Assembly (NCBI GenBank): GCA_001874005.1
Contig: MNYJ01000038.1
Coordinates: 1 to 38,188, forward strand
DNA: 38,188 bases
Source: Desulfobacteraceae bacterium CG2_30_51_40
Lineage (GTDB): Bacteria > Desulfobacterota > DSM-4660 > Desulfatiglandales > Desulfatiglandaceae
Direction of reading: 5' to 3'
This document shows, piece after piece, positions 31,862 through 38,188 of this stretch (the stretch's first letter is position 1; each line of letters starts with the position of its first letter). A program made the position numbers and the translations under genes. Below the pieces are notes generated by a model that worked only from the letters and a program-made list of their open reading frames with translations, was not told the origin of the DNA and did no database searches.

Positions 31862-32416
31862 TCAGCCCTTCTTTGACATTGAAAGTCGCGCAACGGTTTC
31901 GGTTATCTTATCCAAACCGTACTTGTCCAGCAGGGCCTCGAGACCTATCTCCATATCTTCCTTTTTTACTTCTTCCTCTTCATCCACTTCCACTTCCCTT
32001 TCCTCATAGATCAGGGCCTTGTTGAGGCACCACTGAACACACAAGGGCTCTTTCTGTGGTGGATCGTCTTCGCACATATCGCATTTAAGAGGGAGACCGG
32101 AGTCAGGCTCCTTGAAGAGATCCCGGGACGGGCATGAGGCCCTGCAGAACGCGCATTCATCGTATTCCTTCCCGTCAATGACATACTTGTCTCTGCCGGT
32201 ACACTCGGCCTTGGTGTATTCACCCGCATAGACCGGAATGTAGATGTCCTTCAAGGGTTCATGAATAACACGGATGCGGCTTCTGGCCGGGTTATTGCTG
32301 CTGTATTTGGGCGCAGCGTGAAAGGCGGAGCAGATCACCTCACATGCCCTGCAGCCGTTACATTTATCAACATCAACTTTTATCGTCTTAACTATTTTCT
32401 TTTTCTTTTCACCCAT
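31862..32416 (-). CDS. bamC: BamC: polyferredoxin electron-transfer subunit
   Basis: A 184-residue Fe-S protein. Cys motifs: C19-xx-C-xx-C-xxx-C29 (CNGCRACEVIC), a middle ECAFCRASC, and KCDMCEDDPPQKEPLC with VQWC, the HycB/DmsB-like three-cluster pattern. The C-terminal 45 residues are acidic (EVEVDEEEEVKKEDM) and lack cysteines. It starts 48 bases after bamB and should be the direct electron donor to the BamB tungsten site. Start at 32416. Confidence 0.92.
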   Translation of the reverse strand: MGEKKKKIVKTIKVDVDKCNGCRACEVICSAFHAAPKYSSNNPARSRIRVIHEPLKDIYIPVYAGEYTKAECTGRDKYVIDGKEYDECAFCRASCPSRDLFKEPDSGLPLKCDMCEDDPPQKEPLCVQWCLNKALIYEEREVEVDEEEEVKKEDMEIGLEALLDKYGLDKITETVARLSMSKKG

Positions 32417-32464
32417 GACGATTATGACCTCTTAACTGGTGTTCTTATCTGTTTTAGCTAAAGT

Positions 32465-34444
32465 CTAGCTTGATGGGGCGGACTCCTTGTCCGGCAATAT
32501 CCCCCTCTTTATGAAGTCCTCGCCTACAAAGTCGAGCCCCAGTTCGTGCAGGGATTCCTTAGTCGGTATTCCATCCTTATTCCAGCCCCTGAACTTGTAG
32601 TATTCGTTTAAAAGCTTTTCTTCAAGCTCGGGGAATCTCTTTTTCCAGTGGTCTTCAGGCGGCTTTTCGTCTTTTCTTCTCATCCCTCTTCTTACGTTTA
32701 GCGCCCTGACAAGATTTCTGTTCCTTCTTGCAACCTGTGTCAGTCTGTCCTCATCCATCTCAATGCCGGCGCCCGCGGAAATGAACTTGGGATAGTTGTG
32801 TATATGGTAGGGCGGCTTTAGGGGAAATGAGGAAAGGCCCGCGCAAACTCCCAGCGCATCGTCTATGTAGTGCATCCTTTCCTGCCAATCCACTATGTCG
32901 CAGGTAGCCTCGACAGTGGGATAGAAGGGGATGGATTTTTCTCCTCTAAGCTCCCAGTCAAGAAAGTATTGCTTGAATTTCTCATCAGGGACCTGTATCC
33001 AGTCCTTTACGAATGCCTCCCTTTCCTCTCTGGTAGGGAAGGGCGACTGCGGGAATTGACCTTCTATCTGGGTGATGTTTATCTTCTCACCGGTGGCATA
33101 CATAAGGAAATAGATTGGATTTAGCATGCCCAGTTTGAGAGGAAGCTGCTCATGCTTTTTAATGTTATTGTGGGCGTATGCCTCGGCTCCCTTGCCTATC
33201 TGCTGTGCTGCCCAGTGTGTACCGTTGGCAAGTATATCTCCTATCCCTTCCCTCCTCACGATCCTGTCTAGCAGCCAGTAGAACCTTTCTTCGTTATCGG
33301 CCGGGAAACCGGGCATATCCTGATCGGTGAGGATGCCTGCCTCATAGAGTTCAACTGCAAAGGCCATTACCTGGGGGGCTGAAAAACCGTCCACTCCGTA
33401 TTCTGTTGCCCTCTGCGCAATCTTCAAGCCGAAATCCAGATCAGACATCGCGGCCATCGTATAGGTAAGCTTTGAGAAACACTTCATCATGTAAGTGGGG
33501 AGTCCCGGCACAGTAATGGTCCCGCCGCATTTCATAGGGCAGTTATAACAGCTTATGAGGCGCGTGCGCATTGAATCCAGGGTCTCTGCCCATTTCTTTG
33601 CGATCTCATCATTCCAGAAGTCTTTCCTCCGGAGTCTCGCGTTTCCCCATGCGAAATTCTCGGTATGCCATTTCTCGTCATGTACCGCCATCTCCTGAGG
33701 CGACCCAAGACCGGCAAGAATCGGCATTACTCCCTGGATGGGATTTTCGTTACGCCGTTCTATGTACTTAAGCACCTCATTGCATAGGGCCATAAATTCT
33801 GCAGGGCGGGCCAGCTTCAAATCCTTGGTCCCCCGTACGGCAATGGCCTTCACACCCTTATCGCCCATTACCGCACCTAATCCTGCTCGGCTTGCACTAG
33901 ATCTTCCCTGTTCTATGGAGGCGAAATAGACCTTGCTTTCTCCTGCAAGGCCTATGGAGGCTACCTGAGCCTTGGGTTCCTTGAGTTCCTCCCGGATTAG
34001 TTGAGCTGTTTCTACCGCGCCCTTCCCTTTGAGATGAGAGGCGTCTCGTATTTCAACCTTGTCGTTGTTGATCCATATATAGACAAGGTCGGGCGACTTG
34101 CCCCGGAGTATGACCTTGTCATAACCTGCATACTTTAGTTCCGGCGCCCAGAATCCCCCCATCATCGAGTAGGCCATCAAGCGGGTCTGAGGAGAGAAGG
34201 TTGAAACAACGGTTCGATTGGCACCCGTTGCCGGAGTGCCGCACAGGAGGCCTGTCCCGAATATAAGGAGATTTTCGGCAGAGAAGGGCTCTGCCTCGGC
34301 AGGAACCCTGTCCCATAATATCCTGGCATTGGTACCAAGACCTCCCAGGTGCTCTTCGGTCAGCCTCGGGTCAGTCTCGACCCTGTCAATACTCCCCTTT
34401 GAAAGATCTATTTCAAGGTTAAATCCTGTCTCAGCGTACCTCAT
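32465..34444 (-). CDS. bamB: BamB: tungsten active-site subunit of class II benzoyl-CoA reductase
   Basis: A 659-residue AOR-family enzyme that reduces benzoyl-CoA to cyclohexa-1,5-diene-1-carboxyl-CoA without ATP. Its numbering matches the Geobacter BamB residues I recall: Glu251 and His260 (EMAVHDEKWH) and Cys322 (KCFSKLTYTM). Three 4Fe-4S ligands are Cys299, Cys302 and Cys306 (CYNCPMKC). The N-terminus MRYAETGFNLEIDLSKGSID is BamB-like and different from the AOR at 8601-10373. The start at 34444 has AGGGG upstream. It is the first gene of bamBCDEF. A close paralogue acting on another aryl-CoA remains possible. BamGHI-like genes do not follow bamF here. Confidence 0.94.
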   Translation of the reverse strand: MRYAETGFNLEIDLSKGSIDRVETDPRLTEEHLGGLGTNARILWDRVPAEAEPFSAENLLIFGTGLLCGTPATGANRTVVSTFSPQTRLMAYSMMGGFWAPELKYAGYDKVILRGKSPDLVYIWINNDKVEIRDASHLKGKGAVETAQLIREELKEPKAQVASIGLAGESKVYFASIEQGRSSASRAGLGAVMGDKGVKAIAVRGTKDLKLARPAEFMALCNEVLKYIERRNENPIQGVMPILAGLGSPQEMAVHDEKWHTENFAWGNARLRRKDFWNDEIAKKWAETLDSMRTRLISCYNCPMKCGGTITVPGLPTYMMKCFSKLTYTMAAMSDLDFGLKIAQRATEYGVDGFSAPQVMAFAVELYEAGILTDQDMPGFPADNEERFYWLLDRIVRREGIGDILANGTHWAAQQIGKGAEAYAHNNIKKHEQLPLKLGMLNPIYFLMYATGEKINITQIEGQFPQSPFPTREEREAFVKDWIQVPDEKFKQYFLDWELRGEKSIPFYPTVEATCDIVDWQERMHYIDDALGVCAGLSSFPLKPPYHIHNYPKFISAGAGIEMDEDRLTQVARRNRNLVRALNVRRGMRRKDEKPPEDHWKKRFPELEEKLLNEYYKFRGWNKDGIPTKESLHELGLDFVGEDFIKRGILPDKESAPSS

Positions 34445-34601
34445 TTTTGAACCCCTTAACCTATGTTATAAGCCTTACCTGACAATGCCTGTTGCCTTTG
34501 CGATCAGCTTGAATATTGCAGTAAACCAATATCCCTAACCCTCGACAGTAAACGGTGTGACCTTCATTCTTTCTTTGTTGTGGCTCTTGTCGTTCATGAC
34601 T

Positions 34602-34700
34602 GTTTATATGAAAATGCCCCTCGCCTTTACTCCTCCCCCTTGACGGGGGAGGGAGGGGTAGGGGTGATTTTCATCCTTCGTTGTGCCCCATTCAGGCATG
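34602..34700 (-). repeat. Repeat family A, copy 4 (reverse)
   Basis: The full family A unit in minus orientation: tail GTTTATATGAAAAT, arms CTCCCCCTTGACGGGGGAGG, and head ATTTTCATCCTTCGTTGTGCCCCATTCAGGCATG. It separates bamB from the upstream GNAT gene and so lies in the likely bamB promoter region; the rest of 34445-34723 shows no gene. Confidence 0.85.
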
Positions 34701-34723
34701 GGGGTTAGAGAGGACCAACCGCT

Positions 34724-35170
34724 TCAAAGCTCTTTTCTCAGATTTATGAAGCTGCTCCTGTCGAAGCCCAGGGTCTTAAAAAATGACAAAAGGTCTGCCG
34801 AATCCCACCTGACAGAGGTAAATATATATTTGATGGCCTTCTTATTGTAGAAAGCTATTATCTCCTCAGCGAGCAGCTTTCCGATGCCCTGTCCCATCCA
34901 CTTGGGGTGAACGCCCAAGTTTGCAATCCATGCGCTTTTCTCAAGACCGTATCCGCCATAAACGATGTAGCTGATCATAAATCCGGCAATCTTACCGTCA
35001 ATCTCCGCCACAAAGCTTGCACTCTCACCCCTCAGGAGCTGCGCTTCTACGATGCGTCTGAAGTCGGTGGCCGGCGGATCCTGCATTATCATTGTATGGA
35101 TTCGGTTGATCTCGTCTGCGTCTTCAACCCTGATTGGACGGATTATGAGATTTGCAAGTGACTCGCTCAT
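34724..35170 (-). CDS. GNAT family N-acetyltransferase (upstream of bamB)
   Basis: A 148-residue GNAT protein. The CoA loop is VHPKWMGQGIGKLLAEEII (Q-x-x-G-x-G-K type) after strands GFMISYIVYGGYG and AWIANLG. The ending DLLSFFKTLGFDRSSFINLRKEL parallels the GNAT at 25959-26411. RBS AGGAAAG precedes the ATG at 35170. It forms a short operon with the DUF2080-like gene 16 bases upstream, on the bam strand, with repeat family A between it and bamB. A role in acetylating CoA-pathway enzymes is a guess from context. Confidence 0.87.
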   Translation of the reverse strand: MSESLANLIIRPIRVEDADEINRIHTMIMQDPPATDFRRIVEAQLLRGESASFVAEIDGKIAGFMISYIVYGGYGLEKSAWIANLGVHPKWMGQGIGKLLAEEIIAFYNKKAIKYIFTSVRWDSADLLSFFKTLGFDRSSFINLRKEL

Positions 35171-35186
35171 TACTTTCCTAAAACCC

Positions 35187-35390
35187 TCAGTCTATCCGGA
35201 TTATTTTCACCCGGGATCCCACCCAGTCAGGGGGCAGATAGACCCGGCCGCTGTTACCGCTGAGCTTGACGGTCTTTTCTACCATCTCCTCCCCGAAAAC
35301 CTCAAACTTGACCCTCTCTGTTGGCGAATCGGGTTCAAGTTGAAGGGGATCCTTTGATTTTTTGTCGTTTGGCATATCAGTAAGCATCAT
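35187..35390 (-). CDS. Small DUF2080-like protein with AbrB-like C-terminal half
   Basis: A 67-residue protein. The second half, EKTVKLSGNSGRVYLPPDWVGSRVKIIRI, resembles the DUF2080 family (small proteins with a swapped-hairpin AbrB-like fold, sometimes listed as transposon-associated). The first 25 residues are charged and unstructured. Candidate starts are ATG at 35390 or 35387, or 35375; none has a strong ribosome site. It may be a DNA-binding partner gene for the downstream GNAT. The gap between it and the divergent transglutaminase is AT-rich and must hold both promoters. Confidence 0.62.
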   Translation of the reverse strand: MMLTDMPNDKKSKDPLQLEPDSPTERVKFEVFGEEMVEKTVKLSGNSGRVYLPPDWVGSRVKIIRID

Positions 35391-35594
35391 AATCAGGTAA
35401 GGCGATTATAAATCATAACTAATTGGTTTGGATGAATAATTATAAATTAAAGACCTAAAATAAAACCTTACCTTTAATTACATTTTAGCTACATCATAAC
35501 TATATGTCAAGGAAAATATGGTCTCGGGCCCCTTTGCCTTTGATTCCAAACCCTGATAAGATAAAAGCTATTTCCAGGAGGCTTACAGGAAACC

Positions 35595-36290
35595 ATGTCG
35601 GAAGCCCTTGCCGTTTATCTTTCACCCACTTCTATAATAGATTCAGAAGATACTGAAGTAATAGCATTTGCCCGGTCCGTTACAAAAGGAATTGAAGGGG
35701 ATGTTGAAAAGGCCGTGCTCCTCTACTATGCCGTTCGTGACGGTCTTAGATATGATCCCTATTACCCCTTCTTCAAGCCCGAACACTACAGGGCAAGCTT
35801 AGTGCTTAAGAGCGCACGCGGCTACTGCGTGAGCAAGGCCTCCGTCCTCTGCGCTCTGGCCAGGGCATCCGGGATACCTGCGCGCCTTGGATTTGCGGAT
35901 GTGAAAAACCATCTTTCGACCAGGCAGCTCAGGCAATATATGGGTTCAGACCTATTCGTATATCATGGGTTCAACGAGCTTTATCTGGAAAATCGCTGGG
36001 TCAAGGCGACACCCGCCTTCAACCGTGAATTGTGTGAACGCCACAGAGTGCTTCCCCTGGAGTTTAACGGGCGCGAAGACTCCATGTTCCAGCCATTCAA
36101 TATGGATAGCCAAAGGTTTATTGAATATGTGCGATACCACGGCGTCTTTGCCGATGTTCCGGTGGATTCCATAGTGCAGGCATGGAAAGAAGCTTATGGC
36201 CTCGGTCGCGTGGAAGAATGGATAAGGACGTTCGAGGCCTCCGGAACTCTTGCCGCGAGGGACTTTAACAGGGAGGAGGTAGTTGATTGA
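35595..36290 (+). CDS. Transglutaminase-like cysteine protein
   Basis: A 231-residue protein with a transglutaminase-like fold. The active-site Cys lies in SARGYCVSKASVLCALARASGIPARLGFA and the His in FVYHGFNELYLENRWVKATPAFN. The third residue, normally Asp after the last strand (vDpt), reads Ala-Thr-Pro here, a variant seen in some members of this superfamily, so catalytic type is uncertain. It has no signal peptide, so it should be cytoplasmic. The start at 35595 has AGGAAACC close by and an AGGAGG further up. Divergent from the DUF2080-GNAT pair. Function unknown. Confidence 0.8.
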   Translation: MSEALAVYLSPTSIIDSEDTEVIAFARSVTKGIEGDVEKAVLLYYAVRDGLRYDPYYPFFKPEHYRASLVLKSARGYCVSKASVLCALARASGIPARLGFADVKNHLSTRQLRQYMGSDLFVYHGFNELYLENRWVKATPAFNRELCERHRVLPLEFNGREDSMFQPFNMDSQRFIEYVRYHGVFADVPVDSIVQAWKEAYGLGRVEEWIRTFEASGTLAARDFNREEVVD

Positions 36291-36365
36291 AAACCGGTCA
36301 TGCCGGGGCAGTTCGGGCGGGTCTTTTTAGGCGAAAACCCCGCGTCAGGGCGTTTACCCTGAGGC

Positions 36366-36501
36366 CATGCCCGAATGGGGCACGATGAAACATGAGAATC
36401 ACCCCCACCCCTCGTCGAAGGGAGGAAATAATGCAGAGGCATCCCGGTGTACCTACGGCAAAGGGGGAAGGCTAAAGGGAACGGGCATTTTCATATAAAA
36501 C
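36366..36501 (+). repeat. Repeat family A, copy 5 with internal insertion
   Basis: Head CATGCCC-GAAT-GGGGCACGATGAAACATGAGAATC, C-rich arm, then about 38 extra bases (TAATGCAGAGGCATCCCGG...) before the G-rich arm and tail GGGCATTTTCATATAAAACC. It fills most of the gap between convergent genes. A case of a nested insertion or divergent core. Confidence 0.75.
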
Positions 36502-36530
36502 CTTTGCAAAGCGGCTATTACAGCCCGCCG

Positions 36531-37523
36531 TCAAACCCGGGCCTTTATGATGCCTGAATCATTCGGCCCTTGGAAGTCGAGCCTTTCGACATCGCGGGCG
36601 CCGGCCTCAAGCAGCATTTCGCTCAACTGCCCTTCCGAGTAGGCCCTGCCGTCCTTTGTGGCCACAAGCATATTCAGGGAAAATATTGCCGGAAATAGCG
36701 GGGATGCCAGGTTTTCATCAAGGATGAATTCATGGATCATTATGATGCCTCCCGGCCTCAGCGCCCTAACGGCCTTTTTCAAAATGGCTAGACAGGTATC
36801 CGGCCCCTCTCCGTGCATGATATGAGAAAGCCATGCGACGTCGTAAGGGCCTTCTATTGGGTCCTTGGTGTAGTCTCCGGGCTGGAATGTTATTTTGTCG
36901 TTGAGTCCGAATCGGGCAATGGTTTTTTGGGCAAAAGGCCTTGTCTCTTGCATGTCGAACACGGTGGCTTTCAGCTCCGGATTTTTCAGGCAGAAATGGA
37001 TCGCATAGGTGCCGGGACCGCCTCCGAGATCAAGTAGATTAGCCCTACCTGAGAGGTCCAGCTCCTCGGCAAGGCGGGGAGCTATCCCCATCGCGAGGGT
37101 GAACATGCCCATAAGGAAGGCCTCTCTTTCGCCATCCTCAAATACGGATCTTTTCCTTACAGGTTTTCCGTTTCTTACAGCCTCGTGGAGTTTGGCCCAT
37201 GCCTCAACCAGATAATGATGATGCATTATCATGTGCCCGATATAGCCGGCACTATCCTTGATCAGATACTTCCGGGCCGACTCGGAGTTATGGAAGCCTC
37301 CGGCCTCTTTGGTAATCAGGCCCATTGCCGCAAGCGCGTTACAGAGCGTCTCAGTTGCCCTGTCGTTTGTGCCCGCTCGCCTGGCCAACTCCACGGCGCT
37401 TAAGGTGGAATCCCTCAGAAGCGTGAATATTTCCAGTTTTACGGCCGCATGAAGCGTGCAGGTCTGCCAGTATATCCCGGAGAGCCCCAAAATATCCTTT
37501 ATCTCCCATTTCACCTTCTCCAT
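36531..37523 (-). CDS. SAM-dependent O-methyltransferase-like protein (dimerisation plus Rossmann domain)
   Basis: A 330-residue class I methyltransferase of the plant-O-methyltransferase (Methyltransf_2) type. Residues about 15-95 form a winged-helix dimerisation domain (LHAAVKLEIFTLLRDSTLSAVELARRAG). The SAM loop is LLDLGGGPGTYAIHF near residue 165, followed by the acidic strand end VFDM, the PGDY motif and DVAWLSHIMHGEG. RBS AGGAGGTGG precedes the ATG at 37523. Substrate unknown: such proteins methylate phenolics, quinone-like or tetrapyrrole compounds. It stands alone on the minus strand. Confidence 0.88.
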   Translation of the reverse strand: MEKVKWEIKDILGLSGIYWQTCTLHAAVKLEIFTLLRDSTLSAVELARRAGTNDRATETLCNALAAMGLITKEAGGFHNSESARKYLIKDSAGYIGHMIMHHHYLVEAWAKLHEAVRNGKPVRKRSVFEDGEREAFLMGMFTLAMGIAPRLAEELDLSGRANLLDLGGGPGTYAIHFCLKNPELKATVFDMQETRPFAQKTIARFGLNDKITFQPGDYTKDPIEGPYDVAWLSHIMHGEGPDTCLAILKKAVRALRPGGIIMIHEFILDENLASPLFPAIFSLNMLVATKDGRAYSEGQLSEMLLEAGARDVERLDFQGPNDSGIIKARV

Positions 37524-37622
37524 AAAACCACCTCCTCGTATTCATAAATATAGTCATATCTTCCAATTTCCTTTCTGAGGCCCTGGAAGATACCCCATTG
37601 CCTGGGACTACCCACTAACGGT

Positions 37623-37721
37623 CATGCCCTGAAAGGGGCTCAACGAAGGATGAAAATCACCCCCACCCTGCCTCCCCCGTGGAGGGGGAGGAATAAAGGG
37701 AAGGCGCATTTTCATATAAAC
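37623..37721 (+). repeat. Repeat family A, copy 6
   Basis: CATGCCC-TGAA-AGGGGCTCAACGAAGGATGAAAATC, C-rich and G-rich arms (CCTCCCCCGTGGAGGGGGAGG), tail GCATTTTCATATAAAC. Directly followed by a second unit at 37725 with the same head, forming a tandem. Confidence 0.85.
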
Positions 37722-37724
37722 GGT

Positions 37725-37849
37725 CATGCCCTGAAAGGGGCACAACACAGCATGAAAATGCCGCACGTCATTCCGGACTTGATCCGGAATCCAGGTATAA
37801 ATGACTGGATACCGGCCTACGCCGTTATGACAACCTATTTTCATAAAAA
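37725..37849 (+). repeat. Repeat family A variant, tandem with copy 6
   Basis: Same head as copy 6 (CATGCCC-TGAA-AGGGGCACAAC) but the body is GTCATTCCGGACTTGATCCGG...ATGACTGGATACCGGCCTACGCCGTTATGAC, as in the copy at 7317. It ends TATTTTCATAAAAA. So one shared head accepts two alternative bodies. Confidence 0.8.
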
Positions 37850-37873
37850 GTGAAAGAAGGAACATGCCGCAGC

Positions 37874-37902
37874 TTGACATGAAATCCAAAGGTCTTTATA
37901 AT
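37874..37902 (+). promoter_or_regulatory. Consensus sigma-70 promoter of the Rrf2 gene
   Basis: TTGACA at 37874-37879 and TATAAT at 37897-37902 with exactly 17 bases between are a perfect match to the consensus. The start codon of the Rrf2-type gene follows 43 bases later. Such a strong promoter usually needs a repressor, and Rrf2 proteins commonly repress their own gene. Confidence 0.88.
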
Positions 37903-37945
37903 ATAATTTAATGGTAGAAAATACAAGACGCAGAGATGGGAACCC

Positions 37946-38188
37946 ATGAAATTGACCACGAGAAGCCGTTACGGCACAAGACTGATGATTGACCTTGCTC
38001 AGCACTATCAGAAAGGCCCTGCTCAGATAGCCGATATATCGCGAAGGCAGGAAGTATCTGCAAAATATCTGGAACAGATCATCATACCCCTCAAGAAGGC
38101 AAAGCTCATAAAGAGCGTAAGAGGGCCTAAAGGCGGTCACATGCTCGCAAGGCCCCCCGAGGACATATCTATCGGTGAGATAGTCATG
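37946..38188 (+). CDS. Rrf2 family transcriptional regulator, N-terminal part
   Basis: The first 81 codons of a gene that runs off the window. MKLTTRSRYGTRLMIDLAQHY is the Rrf2/IscR start, and the winged-helix part IADISRRQEVSAKYLEQIIIPLKKAKLIKSVRGPKGGHMLARP shows the recognition helix and wing. The Fe-S-binding Cys region and the C-terminus are not in view, so it could be an IscR-type cluster sensor or a CymR-type regulator. An ISC/SUF or cysteine-synthesis operon may follow. Confidence 0.92.
   Translation, partial: MKLTTRSRYGTRLMIDLAQHYQKGPAQIADISRRQEVSAKYLEQIIIPLKKAKLIKSVRGPKGGHMLARPPEDISIGEIVM

Overview
The window most resembles an anaerobic, aromatic-degrading member of the Desulfobacterota (old Deltaproteobacteria: sulfate reducer or syntroph). 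The grounds are a class II (tungsten) benzoyl-CoA reductase operon with two in-frame UGA selenocysteine codons, an aldehyde:ferredoxin oxidoreductase, an iron-type alcohol dehydrogenase, two complete Liv-type ABC transporters, a sigma-54 activator and many short interspersed repeats. Species cannot be assigned from sequence reading alone.

Layout. 1-937: the 3' end of a BREX-like defence operon (last codons of a PglZ protein, then BrxA). 1164-1777: a PIN/ribbon-helix-helix toxin-antitoxin pair. 2257-7217 (+): a Liv transporter with lipoprotein binding protein (livK-H-M-G-F). 7474-8541 (+): DUF362-ferredoxin protein. 8601-19074 (-): read from high to low coordinate, a sigma-54 PAS activator, a second Liv transporter with a Tat-exported binding protein (K-H-M-G-F), an iron alcohol dehydrogenase and an AOR. 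19798-24727: housekeeping and signalling genes (YhhN, tandem Usp, tRNA-Pro, a pseudo-receiver, a class III adenylate cyclase with an unrecognised sensor domain). 25063-35390: FdhD (+), then on the minus strand GNAT, bamF, bamE, bamD, bamC, bamB, a second GNAT and a DUF2080-like protein. 35595-38188: transglutaminase-like protein (+), methyltransferase (-), and a partial Rrf2 regulator (+) behind a perfect sigma-70 promoter.

How the parts fit. BamB carries Glu251, His260 and Cys322 at the positions I recall for the tungsten active site of benzoyl-CoA reductase. BamC-F are the ferredoxin, HdrBC-like, HdrA-like and MvhD-like electron-transfer subunits. Both bamE (Sec77) and bamF (Sec19) are interrupted by UGA with plausible SECIS hairpins, so naive gene calling splits or truncates them. 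The alcohol dehydrogenase plus AOR could oxidise an aromatic alcohol to the acid, the Liv systems could import it, and Bam could dearomatise the CoA thioester; this link is inference.

Repeats are the other main feature. Four 144-bp non-coding transposon-like elements share terminal inverted repeats and 4-bp target duplications. A roughly 100-bp 'CATGCCC...GGGCACAACGAAGGATGAAAAT' family occurs in at least eleven full or partial copies. There is also a GC-hairpin family (three copies) and an inverted CATTCCGG-type repeat. Most long intergenic gaps are filled by these.
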